From the NCBI GenBank assembly GCA_040755615.1, contig JBFMAL010000010.1, positions 1-64,000 of the forward strand: DNA of 64,000 nt, written 5' to 3'. Shown piece after piece: positions 24,147-32,488 of the stretch. Each line of letters begins with the position of its first letter. Positions within the stretch are counted from its first letter, which is position 1. A program made the translations under genes and the position numbers. Origin of the DNA: DYEP01 sp040755615. GTDB lineage: Bacteria > Bacillota > Sulfobacillia > DUSP01 > DYEP01. Below the pieces are notes generated by a model, which saw only the letters and a program-made list of their open reading frames with translations, searched no databases and was not told the DNA's origin.

Positions 24147-25217
24147 ATGAAATGCCCGAGAATAGAGGTACGCCTTTCAGATATCACGTTCAATGCGGAA
24201 CAGATAATCCGCCTCGCACAGCGGTCCGGCGTCGAGGTAGTAGGAGTCACCAAGGCGTTCCACGGCGATGTGAACATCGCCCGGGCCATGCTGGAAGGCG
24301 GAATAAAGAAGCTGGCGGATTCAAGGCTTGCAAGTATCGCTACGCTCAGGAAGGCGTTTCCGTCAGTACCCGTCATGCTGATCAGGTCTCCCGGGTACCA
24401 CGAGTGCGAGGAGGCTGTCAGGCTTGCGGATGTATCGCTCATTTCTTCAGTAAAGACCGCGGAATGGCTGGACCAGGCGGCTAAGTCCCAGGGTGTTACT
24501 CACGATGTCGTGCTCATGGTGGACCTTGGAGATCTGCGCGAGGGCGTGCTCCCCGAGCATGCCGTAGATGTGGGAAGACAGATCTGCGCGCTTCGGAACG
24601 TCCGCCTTGTGGGACTCGGAGCTGAGCTGGGTTGCATTGCGGGTGTGCTTCCTTCTCCGCCTGCCATCCATACCCTCCGGCAGGTGAGAGCCGAACTTCA
24701 ATCCATGTGCGAAGTGGAGCTCGATGTAATGTCGCCGGGAAGCTCATCAGCCCTCTTCCTGCTTGAACAAGGCGAGATGCCTGACTTTGTGAATCAGCTC
24801 AGGATCGGCTCGGTCATTTTGACAGGCACCGACGATATGAGAGGCAGGATCATCCCCTGGCTCCGGCACCACGCGTTTATGCTGGTTGCCGAGCTGCTCG
24901 AAGTATACACCAAGCATTCGGCTCCGTTCGGTCCGCTCGGCACGAACGCGTTCGGTGAGATGCCTGTTTATGAGGATCTCGGAATGAGGAAAAGGGGGAT
25001 CCTGTCGCTGGGCAGGGTGGACTGCCATGACGGTGATCTTACCCCTCTGGACGAAGGAGTCAGGCTCCTTGGTATATCTTCAGACCATGCCGCGCTTGAC
25101 CTCACCGACTGTAGACGAGATTTCCAGGTGGGTGACGAGGTGGCATTTCACATCGGGTATACCTCAATTGTTCGCTGCTTTACCTCTCCCTTCGTGCACA
25201 GGTACTACATACGATGA
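24147..25217 (+). CDS. Second ornithine-racemase-family protein
   Basis: This PLP-dependent protein of about 356 residues resembles Orr at 18296. It keeps the putative PLP lysine in GVTKAFHGD and the segments LADSRLASIATLRKA, LMVDLGDLREG and MSPGSSSALFLLEQG. Being a separate, diverged copy outside the operon, it may racemise another basic amino acid such as lysine, or be a second ornithine racemase. The ATG at 24147, giving MKCPRIEVRLSDITFN, aligns with the Orr start. An in-frame ATG at 24120 is less likely. It is preceded by a terminator, so it has its own promoter. Confidence 0.82.
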   Translation: MKCPRIEVRLSDITFNAEQIIRLAQRSGVEVVGVTKAFHGDVNIARAMLEGGIKKLADSRLASIATLRKAFPSVPVMLIRSPGYHECEEAVRLADVSLISSVKTAEWLDQAAKSQGVTHDVVLMVDLGDLREGVLPEHAVDVGRQICALRNVRLVGLGAELGCIAGVLPSPPAIHTLRQVRAELQSMCEVELDVMSPGSSSALFLLEQGEMPDFVNQLRIGSVILTGTDDMRGRIIPWLRHHAFMLVAELLEVYTKHSAPFGPLGTNAFGEMPVYEDLGMRKRGILSLGRVDCHDGDLTPLDEGVRLLGISSDHAALDLTDCRRDFQVGDEVAFHIGYTSIVRCFTSPFVHRYYIR

Positions 25218-25328
25218 CTCAATTCGAAACGTGTTACGGATCTTGCCGGCACCTGGCCCGCTTTTGAATAGAAGAACCATCTCTTCTCCATCTTATTAGC
25301 GAGGGAAAGGTGGAGAGGGGTAAACGAC

Positions 25329-26960
25329 TTGACACTCAACCAGTGGATTTACTTCGGCGCGTGCGCAGTTTATATAGGATTCTTTCTTCTGTTTGTGAGG
25401 TTCTTTTACTGGAAGTATTATTCGACCAAGCACTGCTGGTCAAAGCGTCCCTGGCTGTCAGATGAACCCGGGCCCGATGCGCCCTTTCTGTCCATTGTGA
25501 TTCCAGCCAGAGAGGAAGCGGATGTGATCGCCCGGACCATCCGGCACCTGGCCGCGCTGGACTATCCCAAAGAACGCTACGAGGTTATCATCGCCTCCGA
25601 TGATAAGGAGCAGCGCGACGCAGACCGGATCCGGCGAGACGCGGTGGCGGAGTGCGAGACCGCTCTCATTACGGGCGACATGCGGGCAACCGGGCTCGGC
25701 GTGTTTGCGCGTCAGATGCTCACCTGTCTTCTCAGGCAGGAGGCTGCATGTCATGGGGTGCATGCCTATGGCCGAAAGCAAGGGACTGCCCTGTTGAACG
25801 GGCTCGGGTACGGCGAAACCAGGAGGGTGATCAACTACTGTCTGATTGACAGCAGTCTTCGCGATAGACTATGGTCGCTCGCCAGGATGCTCTATCCGAC
25901 CACTCAGGAAGTGGTGGAAGAGACGATCTCCGCACCAGGCTATGACAGACCCAGGGTTGTACATGTGTCGGTGCCCTGTGACTTCGACGGATTCTACCCT
26001 GGACAGTGCGTGGGGCAAGACGTCCGATCCACAAAAGGCAGGGCGCTGAACCGGGCATTATCCGCGCTCAGCCCGCACACTGAGATGATAGGATTCTTCG
26101 ACGCGGAGAGCAGACCCGATCCGGGAGTCTTGCGGTATGTGGCGTACCGGTTAAGATCGGCAAGCCCGCCTTCTATCCTTCAGGGCCCCGTCTTTCAGGT
26201 CAGGAACTATTTCTCCATAAACCCCCTCTGCCGCATCGCAGCTCTTTATCAGGCGGTATCTCATGACTGGTACCTCCCGTACCTGTTCCGGGCGCTTCCT
26301 TTCGTAGGCGGAACCAACCTGTTCATCTCCCGGGACTTGCTCATTTCATCCGGCGGTTTTGATAGGGACATCCTTACCGAGGACCTTGAGTATGGTGTCA
26401 GGGCGTACCTGGTCTGGGGTGCATGGCCCGAGTATCTACCGTACCCGTCCAGTGAACAGACCCCGCCCACCATAATGGCGTTCTTCAGGCAACGGATGCG
26501 ATGGGGTACGGGGCACCTGCAGGTAATGAAGAAAGTATCCGGGATGACAGATGTAGACCCGTTGAAGCGAAGAGTTCTTTTAAGAAGGCTCTTCTTGAAA
26601 GGGCAGGCAGAATGGATCATGTATCAAACTGCCACGCTGGTACCTCCTGCTATGATTGTGCTCTGGCACCTGGGCATGGTTGATCCTTCCGCAGCGCCGG
26701 CTATACTCCGTTACTTCCTGCACGTCATCACCTTGACCTACTTCGGGTTCACCTTCTACGTCTTCAGAAGGTATTCCGATTATATTGATAAGAATACGGC
26801 GCCCAAGACTGCGTTAGCTTGCTGCATGGCGTACCTTGGATTGCTGCTCCTTCCTCTTGCCGCATTTCTCTTTCCATTTCCTTATACTGCAGCGCTTATA
26901 CGCTATTCGATGACTGCGCGCCCGATGTCCTGGACAAAGACGCCGCGGACTAGGGAATGA
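25329..26960 (+). CDS. Membrane glycosyltransferase (GT2-like) with inserted segment
   Basis: This 543-residue protein has one N-terminal membrane segment, a GT-A family-2 catalytic domain and three or more C-terminal membrane helices. Visible GT2 elements are LSIVIPAREEADVIARTI, IIASDDKE, STKGRALNRAL, FFDAESRPDPG, TEDLEYGVR and QRMRWGTGH (the QxxRW motif of processive enzymes). About 100 residues lie between the SDD motif and the KGRALN motif, far more than usual, forming a probably helical insert. The donor and acceptor are unknown. It sits between the second racemase and the second cPGS-like gene. The start is TTG at 25329 behind GGAGAGGGG. Confidence 0.82.
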   Translation: MTLNQWIYFGACAVYIGFFLLFVRFFYWKYYSTKHCWSKRPWLSDEPGPDAPFLSIVIPAREEADVIARTIRHLAALDYPKERYEVIIASDDKEQRDADRIRRDAVAECETALITGDMRATGLGVFARQMLTCLLRQEAACHGVHAYGRKQGTALLNGLGYGETRRVINYCLIDSSLRDRLWSLARMLYPTTQEVVEETISAPGYDRPRVVHVSVPCDFDGFYPGQCVGQDVRSTKGRALNRALSALSPHTEMIGFFDAESRPDPGVLRYVAYRLRSASPPSILQGPVFQVRNYFSINPLCRIAALYQAVSHDWYLPYLFRALPFVGGTNLFISRDLLISSGGFDRDILTEDLEYGVRAYLVWGAWPEYLPYPSSEQTPPTIMAFFRQRMRWGTGHLQVMKKVSGMTDVDPLKRRVLLRRLFLKGQAEWIMYQTATLVPPAMIVLWHLGMVDPSAAPAILRYFLHVITLTYFGFTFYVFRRYSDYIDKNTAPKTALACCMAYLGLLLLPLAAFLFPFPYTAALIRYSMTARPMSWTKTPRTRE

Positions 26961-26997
26961 GAGTTTCAGGCACAATACTACCAGGGAGGGATGTTCC

Positions 26998-28404
26998 ATG
27001 CCGAAAAGGATTGTCATAATGGGAGCGGCAGGCAGGGATTTCCATAACTTTAACGTTTTTTTCAGGCATAACCCTGAGTACCAGGTGGTTGCGTTCACCG
27101 CCACGCAGATCCCAGATATTTCGGGGCGAGTGTACCCGCCAGAGCTCGCCGGCCCCAACTACCCTGAGGGGATCCCCATATATCCTGAGGAAGAACTCGA
27201 AGCGCTAATAAGGAACGCCAGGATCGACCAGGTGGTATTCGCTTACAGTGACGTATCGCACCAGTACGTGATGCACAAGGCTTCAGTAGCGCTGTCATGC
27301 GGCGCTGATTTCGTCTTGATGGGCCCCAGGGCAACCATGCTGGAATCGACCAAACCGGTGGTGTCAGTTGTGGCCGTGAGAACGGGCGTGGGGAAGAGTC
27401 AAACCACGAGGCGGGTTTCTGATATCATCAGGAGTCTCGGGCTCTCTCTGTGCGTGGTCAGGCATCCCATGCCTTACGGCGATCTTGCCCAGCAGACAGT
27501 GCAGCGTTTTGCGGCGTACGAAGACCTGGACAGGCACAGGTGTACAATAGAAGAGAGGGAGGAGTACGAACCGCACATAGACCGGGGGAACGTGGTATAT
27601 GCAGGGGTGGACTACGAGCGCATCCTCAGGGAGGCCGAGAGGGAAGCAGACGTAATCCTGTGGGACGGGGGAAACAACGATATGCCCTTTTACAAGCCGG
27701 ACATAAATATCGTCCTGGTTGATCCCCACAGGCCTGGTCACGAGCTGATGTATCACCCTGGTGAAACCAACCTGCGGGCGGCGGATTGTGTGGTGATAAA
27801 CAAGGTAGACACGGCAGACGGCGATGACGTGGACGAGGTAAGAGATAGTGTACATCAGGTAAACCCGAGAGCGGTGGTGATCGAGGCCGCTTCTCCCATT
27901 TTCGTCGAGACTCCTGCCCAGGTGAGGGGCAAGAGGGTTCTGGTGGTTGAGGACGGACCGACTCTCACTCACGGAGAGATGACCTATGGTGCGGGCATAA
28001 TTGCAGCGAAGAAGTTTGGTGCGGCGGAGATCATCGATCCCAGGGGAGCCGCGACGCCCGCGATCAGGGCCGTGTACGACAAGTATCCACACATAGGCCC
28101 ATTACTGCCGGCAATGGGTTACGGGCAGAACCAGATCGCAGAACTCAGAGAAACCATAAACGCAGTAGACTGTGACACGGTGATCATCGCGACTCCAATA
28201 GACTTAAGGAGGGTAGCCGACTTCGTCCATCCGGCGGTACGTGTGAGATACGAGCTGCAGGAGATAGGCAAACCTGATCTTGTTGATGTGATTTCGCCGA
28301 TTTTGTCCAAGTATGCCACGCACACGGAGGAATCTGCACCCGCATCGCCCAATTACCTACTGAATCGACCCGCTATGGAATATAAGGAATATAACAGATG
28401 TTAG
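26998..28404 (+). CDS. cPGS-family P-loop protein 2
   Basis: This 468-residue paralogue of the protein at 22668 is colinear with it over almost the whole length, with an identical opening IMGAAGRDFHNFN and P-loop RTGVGKSQTTRR. A C-terminal tail of about 35 residues (ending YKEYNRC) is absent from the first copy. The function is unknown. Having two copies, each near an ornithine-racemase homologue, suggests duplication of a functional pair. The start is ATG behind GGGAGGGATGTTCC, 37 bases after the glycosyltransferase. Confidence 0.8.
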   Translation: MPKRIVIMGAAGRDFHNFNVFFRHNPEYQVVAFTATQIPDISGRVYPPELAGPNYPEGIPIYPEEELEALIRNARIDQVVFAYSDVSHQYVMHKASVALSCGADFVLMGPRATMLESTKPVVSVVAVRTGVGKSQTTRRVSDIIRSLGLSLCVVRHPMPYGDLAQQTVQRFAAYEDLDRHRCTIEEREEYEPHIDRGNVVYAGVDYERILREAEREADVILWDGGNNDMPFYKPDINIVLVDPHRPGHELMYHPGETNLRAADCVVINKVDTADGDDVDEVRDSVHQVNPRAVVIEAASPIFVETPAQVRGKRVLVVEDGPTLTHGEMTYGAGIIAAKKFGAAEIIDPRGAATPAIRAVYDKYPHIGPLLPAMGYGQNQIAELRETINAVDCDTVIIATPIDLRRVADFVHPAVRVRYELQEIGKPDLVDVISPILSKYATHTEESAPASPNYLLNRPAMEYKEYNRC

Positions 28405-28425
28405 GGTCGACCGGGAGGGTAGCGA

Positions 28426-28698
28426 TTGGACCTGAAGACAGCACTGGGAACTTTTGCGTTGATCTTCTTTGCGGAACTTGGGGACAAAACACAGCTGACC
28501 ACGATGATGCTGGCAGCTCAGAGCAAGGCCCCTGTGGCGGTGTTTGTGGGCGCTGCAGGGGCTCTTGTGCTCACTTCTTTGCTGGGAGTAGTCTTTGGAG
28601 AGACAGTCACACGCCTGATTCCTGTCACCTACGTGAGGACCGGTGCGGGAATTGCCTTTATCGTACTCGGAGCCCTTCTTATCTCAGGCAAGCTTTGA
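28426..28698 (+). CDS. Single-domain GDT1/UPF0016 membrane protein
   Basis: This 90-residue protein has three hydrophobic segments and the GDT1/TMEM165 (UPF0016) signature FAELGDKTQL. The family transports divalent cations such as Mn2+ or Ca2+. Most members have two such repeats in one chain, whereas this one has a single repeat and no second gene beside it, so it would need to dimerise. The start is TTG at 28426 behind GGGAGGGTAGCGA. The 3' end overlaps the convergent zinc-ribbon gene by 15 bases. Confidence 0.8.
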   Translation: MDLKTALGTFALIFFAELGDKTQLTTMMLAAQSKAPVAVFVGAAGALVLTSLLGVVFGETVTRLIPVTYVRTGAGIAFIVLGALLISGKL

Positions 28699-29643
28699 GG
28701 GTTTACCGCAGTTCGGACAGTACTTCCTAACGACAGGCACCAGCGCCCGGCATTCAGGACAGGCGGCCTGAAGCAGAAACCCACACGACGGGCAGTACAA
28801 TTCACCCCTGACGCCGAATCCGCAGGCCGGGCACTGCCCTTTACGGAATCGCTGGTTACGTACCCGCTCAGGATTAGTTACGTAGCGCTTCAGGGCGACC
28901 AGTGCAGCGCCCGTTGCAACCGTACCCGCAACACTGACAGCGATCTGGGCAACGTCTCTCACGAGGTGCCATGCGTATTGAGCGGACATGACGACTGCCT
29001 GAACCGTAGAAAAGCCCAGGAAGGCGGTGCCTAGTACAAGGTGTCTTGATCTCTTTGCCCTGAGCACTTGCCATATCCAGTAGGAAAGGCCAAAGACCGG
29101 AAATACATATGCGAACCTGACCAGAAACAGTTTCAGTTCATAAACGTTCATTGCCTTTGAGTATGATGCGTTAATATCATCATGGGCGCGGTTGTAGGCT
29201 TCCTGGAGCGCCGAAAGCTCCTGCGCAAACCCGGACCTTAGGGCGGTGGCGGCATCCAATTCCACCATTGCAGATTCCATGGTCTGCCGTGACTCCTCGT
29301 ACCTCTTCTCCTTGGCCGGATCGGCAAGCCCTTTCTCTAGGCTCACGCGGTATTCTTCACGCCTGAACTCGTACTCCACTTTTGCCCGCTCAAATGTTTC
29401 ACGGCTTTGATGGAGGAGAGAGTCGGCGTACGAGAGCTTCCGCTGGGCCTCGAAGAGACGCTCTGATAACTCGGTAAGCCCGGCGCGTTGTTCCAGCTGG
29501 TAGTAATCCGGACGGGGCACTAACCGGGTGATACGGTTCATAATCCAAAAACCGCCCATAAGCATGAATATAACCATGCCCAGGGCCAGGATCTTCTCGG
29601 CGCGGGAATACTCAATTAGATGGCTCTCCTCTTCAGCGTGCAT
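28684..29643 (-). CDS. Membrane protein with coiled coil and C-terminal zinc ribbons
   Basis: This protein of about 319 residues has an N-terminal membrane helix (residues 15-37), a long charged coiled-coil-like stretch (about 45-145), three further hydrophobic segments (about 165-245), and a C-terminal tail with paired CxxC motifs (CPACGF, CPSCGF, CPECRA, CPNCGK) forming zinc ribbons. The overall family is unfamiliar. The layout suggests a membrane-anchored scaffold or sensor with cytoplasmic ribbons. The start at 29643 is preferred over the ATG at 29649 because the GGAGGG ribosome binding site is then correctly spaced. Confidence 0.7.
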   Translation of the reverse strand: MHAEEESHLIEYSRAEKILALGMVIFMLMGGFWIMNRITRLVPRPDYYQLEQRAGLTELSERLFEAQRKLSYADSLLHQSRETFERAKVEYEFRREEYRVSLEKGLADPAKEKRYEESRQTMESAMVELDAATALRSGFAQELSALQEAYNRAHDDINASYSKAMNVYELKLFLVRFAYVFPVFGLSYWIWQVLRAKRSRHLVLGTAFLGFSTVQAVVMSAQYAWHLVRDVAQIAVSVAGTVATGAALVALKRYVTNPERVRNQRFRKGQCPACGFGVRGELYCPSCGFLLQAACPECRALVPVVRKYCPNCGKPSKLA

Positions 29644-29882
29644 CAACATCCCTCCTCGACGATCACTTCGACGAGGACGCTCATTTACCTTGAGCTGTCA
29701 CCTGGAGGATTGTGTAACTTCTTGCAGCTCGAGTTCATACTGCGCAGAAAATGGGTTGGTCGCCTCCCGTGAGTCTTACTCTGAGTCCTTTTGCTCACCT
29801 TTTTGTACCAGTCTGCCGGGCACTACCTTGAACTATACACCCTGGTGCAAGTCGAGAGGTACTCTTTTCTTATACAACATAA

Positions 29883-29909
29883 TGAGAGGGGGCAGCGCCC
29901 CTCTCTCGT
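29883..29909 (-). terminator. Hairpin after cupin gene
   Basis: On the minus strand GAGAGGGGC pairs with a GCCCCCTCTC-like arm around a tiny loop, directly downstream of the cupin gene. The following sequence ATTATGTTG is not a clear T-run, so termination is uncertain. The rest of 29650-29921 shows nothing I can identify. Confidence 0.4.
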
Positions 29910-29921
29910 CGAAACCGGTAT

Positions 29922-30269
29922 TTACCTTGAGACGCTGGAGACTGGAAGCCGGGTCACCTGTGATGCGACCAGAGGCGTTTCTTCTGTGTTGACTAGCTGG
30001 TGCCATACGCCTCGCGGGGCCAGTATAATGCTGCCCGGACCTACATCAAACGCCTCTTCCGTACCGTCATCCAGGTAGAACTTTCCGTTTCCCTGGAGCA
30101 CGATGAACAACTGATCGCTTTCCGGATGCTGGTGGTAGGCAAGTACCTGTCCTGGCGAGAAATAATAGGTATCTGCGCCGATCTGGTCGGTTTTCATATT
30201 CGCAACCTTATTCACTCCGCTGTCCTGCACATGAAGCTTGGTCAGAACGTTTACACTCTGCCACTTCAT
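29922..30269 (-). CDS. Small cupin-domain protein
   Basis: This 115-residue single cupin has a metal-binding first motif in YHQHPESDQLFIVLQGNG (two histidines and a later Glu/Gln position) and a second motif around APRGVWHQLVN. Such proteins are small metal-dependent enzymes or sensors, and the substrate cannot be told. It lies downstream of rubrerythrin on the same strand, separated by 84 bases, and may share its transcript. The ATG follows CCAGGGAGGTTGATCCA. Confidence 0.85.
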   Translation of the reverse strand: MKWQSVNVLTKLHVQDSGVNKVANMKTDQIGADTYYFSPGQVLAYHQHPESDQLFIVLQGNGKFYLDDGTEEAFDVGPGSIILAPRGVWHQLVNTEETPLVASQVTRLPVSSVSR

Positions 30270-30353
30270 TGGATCAACCTCCCTGGGGCTGTATTATTCT
30301 TCCCTTGCCGAGCTGTCATAACCTTGGTAAAGACAGGAGTCGGGTAACCATTT

Positions 30354-30842
30354 TTAGGACTTTGCCAGATTGTCGAATGCTCGTGCATGTTGTTTTTCCT
30401 GCCGGCCCACGAACTCGAAATAAGTAGCGATTTCTTCAAACCCTTCACTTCGGGCGATTTGTGCAAATTCAGGGTACATGTTCTCGTTCTCATAACTTTC
30501 TCCGTCGTATGCCGCCTTTAGGTTCTCCTGAGTATTACCGAGACCTCCGAGCCAGGCAAGCAGTGACAATGCGTGGGCGGTTTCATCATTTGCAGATTTG
30601 GCGAATGCCTTTGCAGCTTCATGGTGACCGGCGATCTCGGCGAGTTTAGCAAAGGCAGTATATTTCCGATTCGCCTGAGACTCCCCGGCAAAGGCCTTCC
30701 ACAGGTTTTGTTCGGTGGCGGTACCTTTTAGCTTTGTAGGTGGGGCAAAGGTAGAGAACTTCCGGGCGCCGCATACAGGACAGGACTCGGCGACAGTAGA
30801 TCCAATGGTTACATGGTAGCATACATCACACTTCCAGAACAT
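30354..30842 (-). CDS. Rubrerythrin (N-terminal rubredoxin-like domain)
   Basis: This 162-residue protein has an N-terminal rubredoxin-like iron or zinc site (CDVCYH and CPVCGA), followed by a four-helix diiron domain with AFAGESQANRKY, ANDETAHA and GRQEKQHARAF supplying Glu/His ligands. It reduces hydrogen peroxide in anaerobes. The domain order is the reverse of classical rubrerythrin. A 15-bp operator fills its promoter spacer and recurs at the perR-like gene upstream, implying peroxide-responsive repression. Confidence 0.93.
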   Translation of the reverse strand: MFWKCDVCYHVTIGSTVAESCPVCGARKFSTFAPPTKLKGTATEQNLWKAFAGESQANRKYTAFAKLAEIAGHHEAAKAFAKSANDETAHALSLLAWLGGLGNTQENLKAAYDGESYENENMYPEFAQIARSEGFEEIATYFEFVGRQEKQHARAFDNLAKS

Positions 30843-30864
30843 CGATGCATCCTCCTTATAATTA

Positions 30865-30893
30865 ATACTATGTAGTAATAATTACTGTGTCAG
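30865..30893 (-). promoter_or_regulatory. Rubrerythrin promoter with embedded PerR-type operator
   Basis: On the minus strand CTGACA (-35, 30893-30888) and TAGTAT (-10, 30870-30865) are 17 bases apart. The whole spacer holds CAGTAATTATTACTA (30887-30873), a 7-1-7 near-palindrome of the Fur/PerR type. The identical 15-mer occurs in front of the perR-like gene. Repressor binding here would block RNA polymerase directly. Confidence 0.75.
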
Positions 30894-30915
30894 CCCATAA
30901 AGAGAGAGCTTGGCA

Positions 30916-31332
30916 TTATTGGAGGCACTCCGGGCAGATACCATAGAGGTTCAGCTCGATCTTGGATATTGCATATCCCGTCCTCGCCCTGATGCTGTCT
31001 GCTACATCCTTAAGGTCCACCTCAGCCTTGTGAAGATCCCTAACGCGGCCGCATCGCTCACAGCAAAGGTGGACGTGTGGGCTTATGTCGGCATCGTAAT
31101 GAGCTACGTTCTCACCGACGTGCAGGCGTTGAATCAGCCCGGTCCGTTCTAGTATCCCCAGCGTGGTATAGACGGTATTGAAACTTATGGCCGGAAACTC
31201 TTCTTTGACCTTTTCCCAGATCGTCTCCGCTGTGGGATGGGCCGTCGTCTCACAGAGCGTGCGGTAGATAGCCATACGCTGGGGAGTAACCTTGAGTCCT
31301 CTTTCTCTTAGCCTTTCTGCCAAACCCCTCAT
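30916..31332 (-). CDS. Fur/PerR-family regulator
   Basis: This 138-residue metalloregulator has a winged helix in residues 1-80 (LKVTPQRMAIYRTL, FNTVYTTLGILERTGLI). Its dimerisation domain contains HVHLCCERCG and a C-terminal CPEC, the four structural zinc cysteines. PerR identity is favoured by its position directly upstream of rubrerythrin and by the shared operator. Fur or Zur cannot be excluded on sequence. It probably represses itself and rubrerythrin and releases DNA when oxidised by peroxide. Confidence 0.88.
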   Translation of the reverse strand: MRGLAERLRERGLKVTPQRMAIYRTLCETTAHPTAETIWEKVKEEFPAISFNTVYTTLGILERTGLIQRLHVGENVAHYDADISPHVHLCCERCGRVRDLHKAEVDLKDVADSIRARTGYAISKIELNLYGICPECLQ

Positions 31333-31349
31333 CAGTATTCACTCTCATA

Positions 31350-31403
31350 CAGTAATTATTACTATCTAATCAGGATTATTACACAAGAGTGCCGAGGTGT
31401 CAA
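31350..31403 (-). promoter_or_regulatory. perR promoter and operator
   Basis: On the minus strand TTGACA (31403-31398) and AATAAT (31380-31375) are exactly 17 bases apart, a strong sigma-A promoter. The operator is read TAGTAATAATTACTG on the minus strand (31364-31350), the reverse complement of the rubrerythrin copy. It covers roughly +4 to +18, consistent with autorepression. Confidence 0.78.
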
Positions 31404-31433
31404 GCCCCGGTCGACAGATTTTTTAAGAAATGC

Positions 31434-31820
31434 TTACCCGTGTATGAGGTATGGCAGACATCTGACACACACCCAGACACTGTCTCCTGCGCGTCTTGCA
31501 GGAAAGAGGATTCTTTCGTCTTCCGTATTGCCGCAATTAAAGCACTTCTGGGCTATATAGGTCTTTGGCCGGTGTTTTGTATGTTCATGAACGGCCTCTT
31601 CAGAAAACGCAGGTGCTTCCCTCTCCTCGATGGAGAGAGCCCCTTCAGGGCATACGCCGATACAGAAACCGGCACCGTCGCATAGCTCCTCCCGTACCAC
31701 CTTCGCTTTTCCGTCCACAATCTGTATGGCACCTTCAGCGCAAGGGCTTACACACAGCCCACAACCCGTGCAGCGATCCTCATCGATCTTTACTATCTTT
31801 CTGTACGCCAAGAACATCAC
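31434..31820 (-). CDS. 4Fe-4S ferredoxin with extra CxxC tail
   Basis: This 128-residue protein has an N-terminal ferredoxin fold with CTGCGLCVSPC as a full cluster motif. The second motif, CDGAGFCIGVCP, lacks its second cysteine, as in several ferredoxins of anaerobes. Residues from about 90 on carry CFNCG and CVRC, a possible rubredoxin- or zinc-ribbon-like site. It may pass electrons to the neighbouring rubrerythrin system (inference from context only). It stands alone on the minus strand, 101 bases upstream of perR. Confidence 0.85.
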   Translation of the reverse strand: MMFLAYRKIVKIDEDRCTGCGLCVSPCAEGAIQIVDGKAKVVREELCDGAGFCIGVCPEGALSIEEREAPAFSEEAVHEHTKHRPKTYIAQKCFNCGNTEDERILFPARRAGDSVWVCVRCLPYLIHG

Positions 31821-31865
31821 CTGGCCTTTGGCTATTCACCCGGCCTGAGGCGACCAGGCCTTGTG

Positions 31866-31954
31866 ATGCCATCTCCCTTTTGCCAGGTTTTCTCTCCTTT
31901 CTGAATCGTATTTGCCTGGTCTCACGGACACAGGCCAAAAAAGGGAGATCTCAT
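31866..31954. repeat. Imperfect inverted repeat
   Basis: GATGCCATCTCCCTTTTGCC (31866-31885) is largely the reverse complement of the stretch ending AAAAAAGGGAGATCTCATC at 31954, with a loop of about 46 bases. It lies between the Rrf2 and ferredoxin genes and could fold in a minus-strand leader RNA. It matches no riboswitch I recognise. Confidence 0.4.
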
Positions 31955-32060
31955 CTGGAGCAGGTTGGTTCGAGTGAAAACGTGGACCTGCAGCTTAGTA
32001 GCTTGCCGGTTTAGACAAAAGCGCCCAGAGGTCCAGCTGCCGGCACAGTGCGATGGCTGT

Positions 32061-32471
32061 TTAAGCCTTTCTGACTAGATCGGCCAGCTTTAGCGCGGCT
32101 AGCGTACCGATGATGCTTTCTTGCAGCGGACGCCACGCGTCTTTCAGGGCGCATACCTCCACTCGGTCGCACTTTTCTTCCTGTTCATAGCACTGATTTA
32201 TGGCAGGCCGCCCCTGCATCACTTCTACGATGTCCAGTATACTGATATCCTCAGGTTCTTTTGCAAGCAAGTATCCACCCTGGGCGCCCCTTTGAGAACA
32301 TACTATACCCGCTTCGGCAAATTTCCTGAAGATCTTCTGCAGGAAATTCAACGGAATCCCTTCAGCATCCGCAAGATAGGAAACCGAAACCGGCTTTCCG
32401 GGAGCTGCCTGGGCTAACCTGACCAGGCTACGCAGAGCGTAATCAGTATTTCGCTTGATAATTTCCATCAC
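32061..32471 (-). CDS. Rrf2-family transcriptional regulator
   Basis: This 136-residue winged-helix regulator has the family N-terminus (RNTDYALRSLVRLAQ) and GIPLNFLQKIFRKFAEAGIV. The three cysteines in CYEQEEKCDRVEVC match the Fe-S-binding loop of IscR-like Rrf2 proteins. It probably senses Fe-S status, redox or nitric oxide. It has its own promoter (32489-32517), and the ferredoxin gene follows 240 bases downstream on the same strand. Confidence 0.9.
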   Translation of the reverse strand: MMEIIKRNTDYALRSLVRLAQAAPGKPVSVSYLADAEGIPLNFLQKIFRKFAEAGIVCSQRGAQGGYLLAKEPEDISILDIVEVMQGRPAINQCYEQEEKCDRVEVCALKDAWRPLQESIIGTLAALKLADLVRKA

Positions 32472-32488
32472 ACATCACCTTTATCATA

